DNA of 64,000 nt, from positions 2,108,001 through 2,172,000 of the forward strand of contig NZ_SGXJ01000001.1 in NCBI RefSeq assembly GCF_004216905.1. The letters are read 5' to 3'. Shown one piece after another: positions 41,049-50,183 of the stretch. Origin of the DNA: Kribbella sp. VKM Ac-2569 (GTDB lineage: Bacteria; Actinomycetota; Actinomycetes; Propionibacteriales; Kribbellaceae). The notes below the pieces were generated by a model. It was not told the DNA's origin and did not search any database. It saw nothing but the letters and a program-made list of their open reading frames with translations. Position numbers and translations under genes: made by a program. The first letter of the stretch is position 1; each line of letters starts with the position of its first letter.

Positions 41049-42683
41049 GTGACCGATGATCTGAAGGCCGCCGCCGAAGCGTGGCTGAGCGAAGACCCCG
41101 ACCCCGACACGCGCGCCGAACTCCAGGCGCTGCTGGATGCCGGGGAGACCGCAGAGCTGGCGGACCGTTTCTCCGGCACCCTGGAGTTCGGTACGGCGGG
41201 TCTGCGCGGAGCCGTCGGCGCCGGACCGAACCGGATGAACCGGGTTGTCGTGATCCGCGCCGCCGCCGGACTCGCGGCGTACCTGAAGGCGAAGGGGCTC
41301 ACCGACGGCCCGGTCCTGATCGGGTACGACGCCCGCCACAAGTCGGACGTGTTCGCGCAGGACACCGCGGCCGTGATGCGCGGCGCCGGCCTGGACGCCG
41401 TACTGCTCGACCGGCCGGCCCCGACGCCGGTCGTCGCCTTCGGGATCGGGCACCTGCACGCGGTCGCCGGTGTGGTCGTGACCGCGTCGCACAACCCGCC
41501 GCAGGACAACGGCTACAAGGTCTACCTGGGTGACGGTTCGCAGATCGTGCCGCCGGCCGACGCCGAGATCGCGGCCGCGATCGCCGCTGTCGGCCCGCTG
41601 GCCGATGTACCGCGAGGCGACGACTGGCAGACGACCGGGGACGACCTGCTGAACGCGTACCTGGACCGGATCGCCCAGCTGGTGCCGGCCGACGCGCCAC
41701 GGGACCTGAACGTCGCGTACACCCCGCTGCACGGTGTCGGACGGACCCTGGTCGAGGCCGCGGTCGCCCGGGCCGGGTTCGCCGTACCGCAGGTGGTCGC
41801 GTCGCAGGCCGACCCGGATCCGGACTTCCCGACCGTCTCGTTCCCGAACCCGGAGGAGCCGGGCGCGATCGACGCCGCGCTGGAGCTGGCCCGTTCGATG
41901 GACGCCGACATCGCGGTGGCGAACGATCCGGACGCGGACAGGTGCGCGGTCGCCGTCCCGGACGCTGCGGCCGCGGGCGGCTGGCGGATGCTGCGCGGCG
42001 ACGAGCTCGGCGCGCTGCTCGGTGAGTTCCTGCTGTCGTCACGCCCCGACGGCGTGGCGGCGTGCTCGATCGTGTCGTCGTCGCTGCTCGGCAAGATCGC
42101 GGCGTCGTACGGCGTCCGGTACGTCGAGACGCTGACCGGGTTCAAGTGGATCGGGCGGGTGCCGGAGCTGGTCTTCGGCTACGAGGAGGCGCTCGGGTAC
42201 TGCGTGGATCCGGCGGCTGTGAAGGACAAGGACGGCGTGTCGACGCTGGTCCGGGTGCTGCAGCTGGCCGCGCAGGCGAAGGCGGCGGGACGCACGCTGC
42301 TCGACCTGCTGGACGATCTCGCGGTCAAGCACGGGCTGCACGCGACCGACCAGTTGTCGGCGCGGGTCGACGACCTGTCGCTGATCGCTCAGGCGATGGA
42401 CCGGCTGCGCGCGGCGCCGCCCACGGCACTCGGGGCGTACGCCGTCGAGCGGATCGACGACCTGAGCAAGGGGTCGGAGTCGTTGCCCCCGACGGACGGG
42501 CTGCGGTACACGCTGTCCGACGGCGCACGCGTGGTCGTGCGCCCGTCGGGTACGGAGCCCAAGCTGAAGTGCTACCTCGAGGTGGTCGTCCCGGTCACGA
42601 CGGACGTCCCCGCGGCACGCGCTCAGGCAGCCACCGCGTTGGCAGCCGTCAAGTCGGATCTGGCTGCCGCGGCAGGTATTTGA
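41049..42683 (+). CDS. phosphohexomutase (phosphoglucomutase/phosphomannomutase)
   Basis: A 544-residue alpha-D-phosphohexomutase with all four domains. The phosphoserine loop is VVVTASHNPPQDNGYKVYLG, the Mg loop NDPDADRCAVAV, the sugar-specificity loop GYEEALGYCVDP and the C-terminal phosphate site VVRPSGTEPKLKCY. It interconverts hexose-6-phosphate and hexose-1-phosphate; the GYEEA loop is typical of the PmmB/glucose-1,6-bisphosphate-type group. The GTG start has TAGAGT 6 bases upstream (leaderless pattern). Confidence 0.92.
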   Translation: MTDDLKAAAEAWLSEDPDPDTRAELQALLDAGETAELADRFSGTLEFGTAGLRGAVGAGPNRMNRVVVIRAAAGLAAYLKAKGLTDGPVLIGYDARHKSDVFAQDTAAVMRGAGLDAVLLDRPAPTPVVAFGIGHLHAVAGVVVTASHNPPQDNGYKVYLGDGSQIVPPADAEIAAAIAAVGPLADVPRGDDWQTTGDDLLNAYLDRIAQLVPADAPRDLNVAYTPLHGVGRTLVEAAVARAGFAVPQVVASQADPDPDFPTVSFPNPEEPGAIDAALELARSMDADIAVANDPDADRCAVAVPDAAAAGGWRMLRGDELGALLGEFLLSSRPDGVAACSIVSSSLLGKIAASYGVRYVETLTGFKWIGRVPELVFGYEEALGYCVDPAAVKDKDGVSTLVRVLQLAAQAKAAGRTLLDLLDDLAVKHGLHATDQLSARVDDLSLIAQAMDRLRAAPPTALGAYAVERIDDLSKGSESLPPTDGLRYTLSDGARVVVRPSGTEPKLKCYLEVVVPVTTDVPAARAQAATALAAVKSDLAAAAGI

Positions 42684-42684
42684 C

Positions 42685-42712
42685 CTCAGAACACCTGGCG
42701 GGTGGCTCTGAG
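42685..42712. terminator. weak hairpin after the phosphomutase
   Basis: CTCAGA (42685-42690) and TCTGAG (42707-42712) enclose a second short stem CACC/GGTG. It fills the 30-base gap between convergent genes. Confidence 0.45.
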
Positions 42713-42713
42713 C

Positions 42714-43163
42714 TCAGCGGGCGGCTGCGGCCGCTTCGGCTTCCTCGGCGTGCAGGGAGCTCTGCAGCGACGAGTGCAGGATGCGGAGCGTGCTGGTGGA
42801 CTGCATCAGCGCGTCCCGCTCGTCCGGGTTCCGGTTGGCCAGGGCGGCGATGTCGCTGATGGCCGCGTCGATCCGGGCGATCCGGTCGGCGACCGAACCC
42901 TCCTGGCTGCTGGCGCGGCGGATCGCCTCGGACGTGACCGTCCAGACGTCCTCCTTGTCGTTGGTACGCCGGGACATGTCCACCATCTGGCTCAGCGCGG
43001 CGAGGTCGTGGTCGACCTGCGTGCGCTCCACCGGCACGGTGATCCCCGCGGTCGCCTGCCGCAGCCGGGTGACGTGCCCGGACAGCTCCGACCAGGTGCT
43101 CCGGCCGCTCTTGATCTTGTCCAGCACCTTCGCGTACTCGGTGTTGAACTCGTCGTAGTTCAC
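42714..43163 (-). CDS. small helical protein of unknown function
   Basis: A 149-residue, charged and almost wholly helical cytosolic protein (YDEFNTEYAKVLDKIKSGRS; SVADRIARIDAAISDIAALA) ending in an Ala/Glu-rich tail. No signal, membrane segment, cysteine or catalytic motif is visible. Coiled-coil or bundle formation seems likely. It stands alone behind a strong terminator, so it has its own promoter. I do not recognise the family. Confidence 0.75.
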   Translation of the reverse strand: MNYDEFNTEYAKVLDKIKSGRSTWSELSGHVTRLRQATAGITVPVERTQVDHDLAALSQMVDMSRRTNDKEDVWTVTSEAIRRASSQEGSVADRIARIDAAISDIAALANRNPDERDALMQSTSTLRILHSSLQSSLHAEEAEAAAAAR

Positions 43164-43270
43164 AGTGACTCCTGCCGTTCGATGCTCGACTCAAGAACTC
43201 TAGGGCGTCCGCACCCGAAACAAGTAACCACACGATCGCAGATCGTGCAGGTGTCGCCAAAAAGAAACAG

Positions 43271-43300
43271 CCGCCCGGTACGCCAACGCGTACCGGGCGG
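43271..43300 (-). terminator. Rho-independent terminator of the metallopeptidase gene
   Basis: CCGCCCGGTACG (43271-43282) pairs with 43289-43300 around a 6-base loop. Read on the minus strand it is followed by CTGTTTCTTTTTGG, a good U-tract. Confidence 0.9.
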
Positions 43301-43317
43301 CCGAGTTACGTACTACG

Positions 43318-44280
43318 TCAGGCGACGTAGGTGGAATTCGCGTTGAAGGTGTTGCAGTTACCGGCGACGGCGTAGCTGCGCGCCGCGTTGAAGCCGGCGA
43401 ACGACCAGAACCGGTGGTTCTTCAGCGAGCCGTGGTCACGGACGCCGCCCGGCTGGTCGCCGGAGTTCGTCACGACGTAGACCCACTGCTGGTACAGGCC
43501 ACCCGCCATCGGGTAGTAACGCTTGTTCGCGCCGAGGCTGGCCGAACCGAGGCAGGACGCCTGCAGCTCACGACGGCGGCTCTCCTCGAGCTGCGCGGCG
43601 TAGGTGCTGAAGGCGCGCTGACGCTGCCAGGACGCGTTCAGGATGCCGGTCAGCCACTGGACGTGGTGACCGTACTCGTGAGCCAGCGTGTTGGTCGCGT
43701 ACGCCCGGGCAAGCGTCGGGCTCGACTTCCAGAAGCTCATGATCTGACCGGTCGGCATGTAGATCCAGGAACGACCGTTGTACGCACAGAAGAACGCGGT
43801 GTCGGTGACAACGCCACAGTACGAGTTGATGGTCCGCGCGGTGGTGACGACCAGCGTCGGGGCCACCTTGTACGCCGCACCGGCCTGCTTCAGCGGCAGC
43901 GCCCACTCGGCGTAGGTGCAGCGGAACAGCTGCGAGAGGTACTGGTTGACGCCCGTGTAGTAGCGCAGCGAGACGTTGACCTCCTTGCACTTCGACGGGG
44001 TGATCGGCCCCGTGTTGTACAGGCGGTTGTAGCGCACGATGTTCGTCAGCGACGCCTTCGTGGTCACGCCTTCACCAGCCGGCGGGTTACCGATGACGAT
44101 CGGCTGGTGGCCGTTCGGGATCGCCGGGTCGGCGGTGGTCGCCGTTGCGGCCGTCGCAGCCGTCTTGGTCGTGCTGGAGGTCTGCGCGGCCTGGGCGTTC
44201 GGCAGCGCCAGCGCGGCGAAGCCGGCCAGGGCACCGACGGTGGCCATGCCACGCAGGGTGTAGCGGGAGAGGTTGACCAT
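43318..44280 (-). CDS. secreted neutral zinc metallopeptidase (YpfJ-like)
   Basis: A 320-residue exported protease. The signal peptide ends near NAQA-AQTS. The zincin motif HEYGHH lies in NTLAHEYGHHVQWLTG, with the downstream acidic ligand probably in QLEESRRRELQASCLG, the pattern of the putative neutral zinc metallopeptidase family (PF04228). Four or more cysteines suit disulfides outside the cell. The ATG at 44280 has GGAG 5 bases upstream; a longer frame opens at 44334 without support. Substrate unknown. Monocistronic between a terminator and an esterase gene. Confidence 0.87.
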   Translation of the reverse strand: MVNLSRYTLRGMATVGALAGFAALALPNAQAAQTSSTTKTAATAATATTADPAIPNGHQPIVIGNPPAGEGVTTKASLTNIVRYNRLYNTGPITPSKCKEVNVSLRYYTGVNQYLSQLFRCTYAEWALPLKQAGAAYKVAPTLVVTTARTINSYCGVVTDTAFFCAYNGRSWIYMPTGQIMSFWKSSPTLARAYATNTLAHEYGHHVQWLTGILNASWQRQRAFSTYAAQLEESRRRELQASCLGSASLGANKRYYPMAGGLYQQWVYVVTNSGDQPGGVRDHGSLKNHRFWSFAGFNAARSYAVAGNCNTFNANSTYVA

Positions 44281-44394
44281 GAGCTCCACTCTCGATGTGT
44301 CTAGGGACCTGTCTGGACCAATCCTGGAGTGCACAGGGGTTCACTCAGGGGTCGAACACGGGCTCTGACGCGGCGATTCACACCACAGTTCCCG

Positions 44395-45291
44395 TCAGCG
44401 GCCGACTTTCTCGCCCAGAAATCGCAGTTGGTCAGGGAGCATGCGCCGCCAGTAGCCGGGAGTGTGTACGCCGGCCTGCTGCCCGCCGGACGCCTGCAAC
44501 TGCTCGCGGAGCTCGCGGGCGGCGTCGGCGAACGGGTCGTCGCGGCCGCAGTCGATGCGGACGGCAACGTCTCGGAATCCGCTGGGCCGGTCGAACACCT
44601 GGCTGCGCTCGAAATCCGCGGCGTCGTCGAACGCCCCCGGCTGTACGTCGGCGTACCTGAGCCACAGGGCCGGGCTGAGCGCACCGACCGCGACCGCTCG
44701 CGCGGACGGCCCGACCCGCCGTTGCCAGTAGTGCAGGGCGACCCACAGCAAGGCGCCGTACCCGCCCATCGACCAGCCGAGGACGCCGAACCGGCTGGTC
44801 TGCAGGCCGCGTCGGGCCAGTAGCGGAAGGAATTCCTGGTCGAGCATGAACCCTGGGTCGTTGCCGTCGGCCCGGCGATGCCAGTAGCTGTCCTGGCCGC
44901 CGTCCACGGTTGCCAGCGCGAACGGCGGCGTACCTGCGCGGACCGCGGCGGTCAGGTACCGGTCGATGCCGAGATCGTTGACGGCCGACGTGTGGTCGCC
45001 GCCACGACCGTGCAGGACGAGGACGACGGGCAGCTCGGCCGATGCGTCGTACCCGTCCGGATAGATGATGCTGTAGCCGACCTTCGTACGGCGGCCGAAC
45101 GAGTCGAAGCTCCCGGACACCACCGGACCCGCGGGTACGTCGGGTACGACGCCGTCCGGGCCGGTGAGACCGAGAAGGTCGTGCACCCGGGCGCGGCCGG
45201 GGATGACGCCCGTTTCCAGGGCAGCCACTGCCGCGACACCCGTCACCGCCGCCGCGGCGCCGGTGCGGACGAACGCGCGCCGAGTCAGCAC
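44395..45291 (-). CDS. Tat-exported alpha/beta hydrolase (esterase, antigen-85-like)
   Basis: A 298-residue protein beginning with a twin-arginine signal (TRRAFVRTGAAAAVTGVA). The esterase domain has VVLVLHGRGGDHTS (oxyanion) and the nucleophile elbow GVLGWSMGGYGALL; Asp in IDCGRDDPFAD and His in GVHTPGYWRRM complete a likely triad. It is similar to S-formylglutathione hydrolase and mycolyltransferase-type esterases. Natural substrate unknown. It ends 114 bases before the metallopeptidase start; the upstream PH-like gene ends... 7 bases from its own neighbour on the same strand, so those two form an operon. Confidence 0.85.
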   Translation of the reverse strand: MLTRRAFVRTGAAAAVTGVAAVAALETGVIPGRARVHDLLGLTGPDGVVPDVPAGPVVSGSFDSFGRRTKVGYSIIYPDGYDASAELPVVLVLHGRGGDHTSAVNDLGIDRYLTAAVRAGTPPFALATVDGGQDSYWHRRADGNDPGFMLDQEFLPLLARRGLQTSRFGVLGWSMGGYGALLWVALHYWQRRVGPSARAVAVGALSPALWLRYADVQPGAFDDAADFERSQVFDRPSGFRDVAVRIDCGRDDPFADAARELREQLQASGGQQAGVHTPGYWRRMLPDQLRFLGEKVGR

Positions 45292-45298
45292 GCGCCGG

Positions 45299-45859
45299 TC
45301 AGCGGACCATGGCGGCGACGACCGCGATCACGGCCAGCACGCCGAGGACGGTCAGCTCGGGCCTCGCCCACCCGCTGACCACGTCGCCCTGGGACTTCCC
45401 GGCGTACTGCTCCTGGTGGTACTCGATCCGGTTCACGACGAAGTCGGCCTTGGAGATCGAGCTGTCCGCGGCGAGCTTGCGGCCGCCGACCCGCTGCTTG
45501 CGAAGGTCCCGCATGACCAGCTGGACACCGGGCGCACGGAACCGGTCGCCGTCGATGTGCACCCGGAGGATGTCGGTCACGTCGACGCCGGTCACCTTCG
45601 ACCACGGGATCTGGTGGTCGCGCAGGTGGTTACGCAGCAGCAGGTGCTCGGGGCTCAGCGTCACGGACGGACGGATCAGTCCGACGTACGCCAGCACGAT
45701 GAACATCCCGATGACGCTGCCGACCAGCAGCCCGGTCGCAGTCCGCCACTCCAGCAGTATGTCGACCAGGCCGAGCGCCCCGATCACGATCACGATGGAC
45801 CCGGTGATCCGGTTCGAGGCGGACAGGTACTGCTCGCTCTCCGGCGATTTCGACTTCAC
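45299..45859 (-). CDS. membrane protein with a PH-like (YdbS/DUF2581-type) domain
   Basis: A 186-residue protein: two membrane helices at ~18-58 (SIVIVIGALGLVDILLEW; GSVIGMFIVLAYVGLI), a bacterial PH-like domain (SVTLSPEHLLLRNHLRDHQI then PWSKVTGVDV), a charged stretch and a final helix (LTVLGVLAVIAVVAAMVR). The start is the GTG at 45859, with TACTTT 6 bases upstream; a second GTG two codons earlier overlaps the presumed transcription start. It is divergent from deoC, 46 bases apart, and 7 bases from the Tat esterase gene downstream. Confidence 0.78.
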   Translation of the reverse strand: MKSKSPESEQYLSASNRITGSIVIVIGALGLVDILLEWRTATGLLVGSVIGMFIVLAYVGLIRPSVTLSPEHLLLRNHLRDHQIPWSKVTGVDVTDILRVHIDGDRFRAPGVQLVMRDLRKQRVGGRKLAADSSISKADFVVNRIEYHQEQYAGKSQGDVVSGWARPELTVLGVLAVIAVVAAMVR

Positions 45860-45905
45860 CCGCACAAAGTAACCGGCCCTCAGAATCGGCACTAGACTGC
45901 CGTGG

Positions 45906-46862
45906 GTGACCACACTCGACAGCGGCGTCGACAGCTTGGCCGACGTGACCTCGTCCGAGGATCGGCTGCGCCGGTTCCTGCTCGGGCTGCCGGGCGTCGA
46001 CCAGGTCGGCGCGGAGGCCCGCGCCGCCACCCTGAGCACCCGGTCGATCAAGACCACCGCGAAGCAGTACGCGCTGGACCTGGCGATCCAGATGATCGAC
46101 CTGACCACGCTGGAGGGCCAGGACACCCCTGGCAAGGTGCGGGCCCTGTGCGCGAAGGCGAAACGGCCCGACCCGGCCGACCCGACGGCTCCGCAGGTCG
46201 CCGCGGTCTGTGTGTACCCGGACCTGGTGGCCACCGCGAAGCGCGAGCTGCAGGGCACCGGCATCAACGTGGCGAGTGTCGCAACCGCCTTCCCCAGTGG
46301 GCGTTCCAGCCTCGCGATCAAGATCCAGGACACCAAGGACGCGGTCGCGTCCGGCGCCGACGAGGTCGACATGGTGATCGACCGCGGCGCCTTCCTGTCC
46401 GGGCGGTACGCGATGGTCTTCGACGAGATCGCCGCGATCCGCGAGGCGGCCGGCGACGCGCACCTGAAGGTGATCCTGGAGACCGGTGAACTGGTCACCT
46501 ACGACAACGTCCGGCGGGCCTCCTGGCTGGCGATGCTGGCCGGCGCGGACTTCATCAAGACCTCCACCGGCAAGGTGTCCCCCGCGGCCACGCTGCCCGT
46601 CACGCTGGTGATGCTGGAAGCCGTCCGCGACTACCACGAGGCCACCGGATTGCACATCGGCGTCAAGCCGGCCGGCGGGATCCGGACCGCGAAGGACGCG
46701 ATCAAGTACCTGGTCACCGTCAACGAGACGGCCGGACCGGACTGGCTGGACCCGGAGCTGTTCCGCTTCGGGGCGTCCAGCCTGCTGAACGACCTGCTGA
46801 TGCAACGCACCAAGCTGGCCACCGGGCACTACCCGGGCCCCGACTACTTCACCTTGGACTGA
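45906..46862 (+). CDS. deoC: deoxyribose-phosphate aldolase
   Basis: The 318-residue protein is a class I DERA in the longer form seen in actinobacteria. The Schiff-base lysine is in GADFIKTSTGKVSP, the other lysine in HIGVKPAGGIRT, and DEVDMVIDRGAFLSG supplies the acidic residue. It splits deoxyribose-5-phosphate to acetaldehyde and glyceraldehyde-3-phosphate in nucleoside salvage. The GTG start follows TAGACT by 7 bases. The next gene, an aldehyde dehydrogenase, begins 5 bases after the stop and could oxidise the acetaldehyde. Confidence 0.95.
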   Translation: MTTLDSGVDSLADVTSSEDRLRRFLLGLPGVDQVGAEARAATLSTRSIKTTAKQYALDLAIQMIDLTTLEGQDTPGKVRALCAKAKRPDPADPTAPQVAAVCVYPDLVATAKRELQGTGINVASVATAFPSGRSSLAIKIQDTKDAVASGADEVDMVIDRGAFLSGRYAMVFDEIAAIREAAGDAHLKVILETGELVTYDNVRRASWLAMLAGADFIKTSTGKVSPAATLPVTLVMLEAVRDYHEATGLHIGVKPAGGIRTAKDAIKYLVTVNETAGPDWLDPELFRFGASSLLNDLLMQRTKLATGHYPGPDYFTLD

Positions 46863-46867
46863 CAGGC

Positions 46868-48304
46868 ATGAGCAGATTCGAGTACGCACCCGCGCCCGAG
46901 TCCCGGGCGATCGTGGACATCAAGTCGTCGTACGGGCTCTTCGTCAACGGCCAGTTCGTCGAGGCGACGGACGGGAAGCCGTTCAAGACCGTCTCCCCCG
47001 CCTCCGAGGAGGTGCTCGCGGAGGTCAGCGAGGCCGGACCGGCGGATGTCGACAAGGCCGTTCGCGCGGCCCGCAAGGCGTTCGACAAGGTCTGGGGCCC
47101 GATGAGCGGCAAGGACCGGGCGAAGTACCTGTTCCGGATCGCGCGCCTGATCCAGGAGCGCGCCCGTGAGCTCGCGGTGCTGGAGTCGCTGGACAACGGC
47201 AAGCCGATCCGCGAGTCCCGCGATGTCGACATCCCCTTGGTGGCCGCGCACTTCTTCTACTACGCGGGCTGGGCCGACAAGCTCGAGTACGCCGGGGTCG
47301 GTGACGACCCGCAGCCGTGGGGCGTCGCGGGCCAGGTGATCCCGTGGAACTTCCCGATGCTGATGCTGGCGTGGAAGATCGCGCCGGCACTGGCGGCAGG
47401 CAATACCGTCGTACTGAAGCCGGCCGAGACCACTCCGCTGACCGCGCTGGCGTTCGCGGAGATCTGCCAGCAGGCCGATCTGCCGCCGGGTGTGGTGAAC
47501 ATCGTCACCGGCGCCGGCCGCACCGGACAGGCGCTGGTCGAGCACCCCGACGTCGACAAGGTCGCGTTCACCGGCTCGACCGCCGTCGGCCGCGCGATCG
47601 CGAAGTCGGTCGCGGGCACGCACAAGGCGGTCACGCTGGAGCTCGGCGGCAAGGCGGCGAACATCGTCTTTGAGGACGCGCCGATCGACCAGACCATCGA
47701 GGGCATCGTCAACGGCATCTTCTTCAACCAGGGCCATGTGTGCTGCGCGGGTTCGCGGTTGCTGGTGCAGGAGAGCGTGTACGACGAGGTGCTCGCGCGA
47801 CTGAAGCGCCGGATGGGCACGCTGCGCGTCGGCGACCCGCTGGACAAGAACACCGACATCGGCGCGATCAACTCGGCGGCCCAGCTGGCGAAGATCCGCG
47901 AGCTGTCGCAGGTCGGCGAGGACGAGGGTGCCGAGCGCTGGTCGCCGGAGTGCGAGCTGCCGGCCAACGGCTACTGGTTCCCGCCGACCGTGTTCACCGG
48001 CGTCTCACAGGCACACCGGATCGCCCGCGAGGAGATCTTCGGCCCGGTGCTGTCCGTGCTGACCTTCCGGACCCCGGCCGAGGCGGTCGAGAAGGCGAAC
48101 AACACGCCGTTCGGGCTGTCCGCCGGGATCTGGACCGAGAAGGGTTCCCGGATCCTCTGGATGGCGAACCAGCTGCGCGCCGGCGTGGTCTGGGCGAACA
48201 CGTTCAACCGCTTCGACCCGACGTCGCCGTTCGGCGGCTACAAGGAGTCGGGCTACGGCCGCGAAGGCGGTCGCCACGGTCTGGAGGCCTACCTTGCCCA
48301 CTGA
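46868..48304 (+). CDS. aldehyde dehydrogenase, NAD-type
   Basis: A 478-residue complete aldehyde dehydrogenase: NAD site VIPWNFPMLMLAWKIAPALA, FTGSTAVGRAIAK, the general base Glu in TLELGGKAANIVFED and the catalytic cysteine in NQGHVCCAGSRLL (GHVCC replaces the usual GQ.CC). EEIFGPVLSVL and SPFGGYKESGYGRE close the fold. In this operon, behind deoC, it probably oxidises acetaldehyde or a related aldehyde. It overlaps the next gene by 11 bases. Confidence 0.93.
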   Translation: MSRFEYAPAPESRAIVDIKSSYGLFVNGQFVEATDGKPFKTVSPASEEVLAEVSEAGPADVDKAVRAARKAFDKVWGPMSGKDRAKYLFRIARLIQERARELAVLESLDNGKPIRESRDVDIPLVAAHFFYYAGWADKLEYAGVGDDPQPWGVAGQVIPWNFPMLMLAWKIAPALAAGNTVVLKPAETTPLTALAFAEICQQADLPPGVVNIVTGAGRTGQALVEHPDVDKVAFTGSTAVGRAIAKSVAGTHKAVTLELGGKAANIVFEDAPIDQTIEGIVNGIFFNQGHVCCAGSRLLVQESVYDEVLARLKRRMGTLRVGDPLDKNTDIGAINSAAQLAKIRELSQVGEDEGAERWSPECELPANGYWFPPTVFTGVSQAHRIAREEIFGPVLSVLTFRTPAEAVEKANNTPFGLSAGIWTEKGSRILWMANQLRAGVVWANTFNRFDPTSPFGGYKESGYGREGGRHGLEAYLAH

Positions 48305-49166
48305 CACGCAAAGGCTCGAGGTGCGCAAGACCTACAAGCTCTACATCGGCGGCGCCTTCCCCCGCAGCGAATCCGGACGCTCGTACGTCGTGAACAATGC
48401 CAAGGGCAAGTTCCTCGCGAACGCGTCGCAGGCCTCCCGCAAGGATGCCCGGGACGCGGTCGTCGCGGCCCGCAAGGCGTTCGGCGGCTGGCACGAACGG
48501 ACGGCGTACAACCGCGGTCAGGTGCTGTACCGGATCGCCGAGGTGATGGAGGGCCGGCACCAGCAGTTCAGCTTGGAGGTCTCACAGTCCGAAGGGCTGT
48601 CGATCTCCAAGGCCCGCGCGGTCGTGGACGCGTCGATCGACCGCTGGGTCTGGTACGCCGGATGGGCCGACAAGCTCGCCCAGGTGGTCGGCTCGTCGAA
48701 CCCGGTGGCCGGGCCGTACTTCGACTTCTCGTTGCCCGAGGCAACCGGCGTGGTCGCCGTACTGGCGCCGCAGGACTCCAGCCTGCTCGGGTTGACGAGT
48801 GTGATCGCGCCCGCGATCGTCTCCGGCAACACGGTCGTCGCGGTCTCGTCGTTCGAGCGCCCGCTGCCGGCTGTGACGCTGGGCGAGGTGATGGCGACTT
48901 CCGACGTACCGGGTGGTGTGGTCAACCTCCTCACCGGGTCGGCGTCCGAGATCGGGCCGTGGCTGGCGTCGCACGACGACGTCAACGCGATCGACCTGTG
49001 CGGCATCACGTCCGACGACGAGGCCCGCGACCTGGAGATCGCCGCAGCCGGCAACCTCAAGCGGGTACGCCGTCCCGCCGAGGAGGACTGGTCCGCGGAT
49101 CAGGGCCTTTCGCGACTCACGCAGTACCTCGAACTGAAGACCGTTTGGCACCCGATCGGAGTCTAG
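48294..49166 (+). CDS. half-length aldehyde dehydrogenase homologue without catalytic domain
   Basis: A 290-residue protein matching only the N-terminal NAD-binding half of aldehyde dehydrogenases (YKLYIGGAFPRSESGRSYVV; DAVVAARKAFGGWHERTAYN; VVAVLAPQDSSLLGLTSVIA). The region that should hold the base Glu reads NAIDLCGITSDDEARDLEIA and the catalytic Cys domain is absent. The C-terminus instead ends SRLTQYLELKTVWHPIGV. No decayed catalytic half follows, since the next gene starts 4 bases on. The TTG start overlaps the upstream aldehyde dehydrogenase by 11 bases. It may be a regulatory or structural partner of the full enzyme, as similar pairs occur behind deoC in other actinomycetes. Confidence 0.82.
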   Translation: MPTDTQRLEVRKTYKLYIGGAFPRSESGRSYVVNNAKGKFLANASQASRKDARDAVVAARKAFGGWHERTAYNRGQVLYRIAEVMEGRHQQFSLEVSQSEGLSISKARAVVDASIDRWVWYAGWADKLAQVVGSSNPVAGPYFDFSLPEATGVVAVLAPQDSSLLGLTSVIAPAIVSGNTVVAVSSFERPLPAVTLGEVMATSDVPGGVVNLLTGSASEIGPWLASHDDVNAIDLCGITSDDEARDLEIAAAGNLKRVRRPAEEDWSADQGLSRLTQYLELKTVWHPIGV

Positions 49167-49169
49167 GCA

Positions 49170-50183
49170 GTGCTGAAACCAGGTGACCGGGTCGCGATCG
49201 TCTCGCCGTCTCGTGGACTGCCGGAGATCTTTCCCGGTCCGTTCGAGCTCGGGCTGCGCCGGTTGCGCGACGACTTCGGGCTCGAACCGGTCGAGTACCC
49301 GACCACCCGGAAGCTCGCGAGCACTCCGCAGGAGCGGGCCGCGGATCTGCACGCGGCCTGGTCGGATCCGTCGATCCGCGCGGTGTTCGCGAGCATCGGC
49401 GGCGATGACCAGATCACCGTACTGAAGCATCTCGACCCAGCGGTGTTCCAGGCGAACCCGAAGCCGTTCTTCGGCTACAGCGACAACACGAACCTGCTCA
49501 ATTTCCTGTATTCGTTGGGTTTGCCGGGCTTCTACGGCGGCAGCGTGATGGTCCAGTTCGGCCGCGGCGGCGCGATGCACCCGGACACCGAGCGCGCGCT
49601 GCGCGCGGCGATGTTCACCGGCGGCGAGTTCGAACTGACGCCCGCGAAGGCCTGGACCGACCACGACCACGACTGGAACGTCCCGGAGAACCTGGAGACC
49701 GAGCCGCCGACGTTCCCCGGCACCGGCTGGACCTGGAGCGGGTCGCAGGCGGTGAGCGGGAAGCTGTGGGGCGGGTGCATCGAGATTCTCGACTGGCAAC
49801 TGTCCGCCAACCGCTGGATGCTCCCGACCGAGTCGTACGGCGGCGTGCTGTTCGGCGAGACGAGCGAGGAGATGCCGTCGTCCGAGGACGTCTACCGGAT
49901 CCTCCGCAACCTCGGCGAACGCGGCCTGCTCGAACGCTTCGACGCAGTCCTCTGGGGCCGTCCGAAGTCCACGTCCCTCGATCGGATCCTCACGCCAGAG
50001 GAGTCCGTCGCCTACGTCACCGGCCAGTACCTGGCGGTCGACCGCGCGCTCGCGGAGTACAACCCGGACGCCGTCGTCGTGAAGGGCCTCGACATCGGCC
50101 ACACCGACCCGATGCTGGTCCTCCCGTACGGCGGCCAGATCTACCTCGACCCAGCCGCACAACGAATCACCGTCACGTACTGA
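49170..50183 (+). CDS. S66 family peptidase (LD-carboxypeptidase/MccF-like)
   Basis: A 337-residue serine peptidase of family S66. The nucleophile Ser is in KPFFGYSDNTNLLNFLYS. The Glu of the triad is probably in GGCIEILDWQLS, and His is in GLDIGHTDPMLVLPYG. These enzymes trim D-Ala from recycled tetrapeptide or hydrolyse microcin-C-type acyl-adenylates; the length and GYSDNTNLL loop are nearer to the MccF-like group. It is cytosolic. It starts 3 bases after the half aldehyde dehydrogenase and overlaps the convergent gene by 11 bases. Confidence 0.88.
   Translation: MLKPGDRVAIVSPSRGLPEIFPGPFELGLRRLRDDFGLEPVEYPTTRKLASTPQERAADLHAAWSDPSIRAVFASIGGDDQITVLKHLDPAVFQANPKPFFGYSDNTNLLNFLYSLGLPGFYGGSVMVQFGRGGAMHPDTERALRAAMFTGGEFELTPAKAWTDHDHDWNVPENLETEPPTFPGTGWTWSGSQAVSGKLWGGCIEILDWQLSANRWMLPTESYGGVLFGETSEEMPSSEDVYRILRNLGERGLLERFDAVLWGRPKSTSLDRILTPEESVAYVTGQYLAVDRALAEYNPDAVVVKGLDIGHTDPMLVLPYGGQIYLDPAAQRITVTY

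Noticed and set aside
48294..49166. Half aldehyde dehydrogenase as a frameshifted pseudogene
   Set aside because: No catalytic-half sequence follows in any frame; the next gene starts 4 bases later and the frame is clean, so it is a stable short protein.
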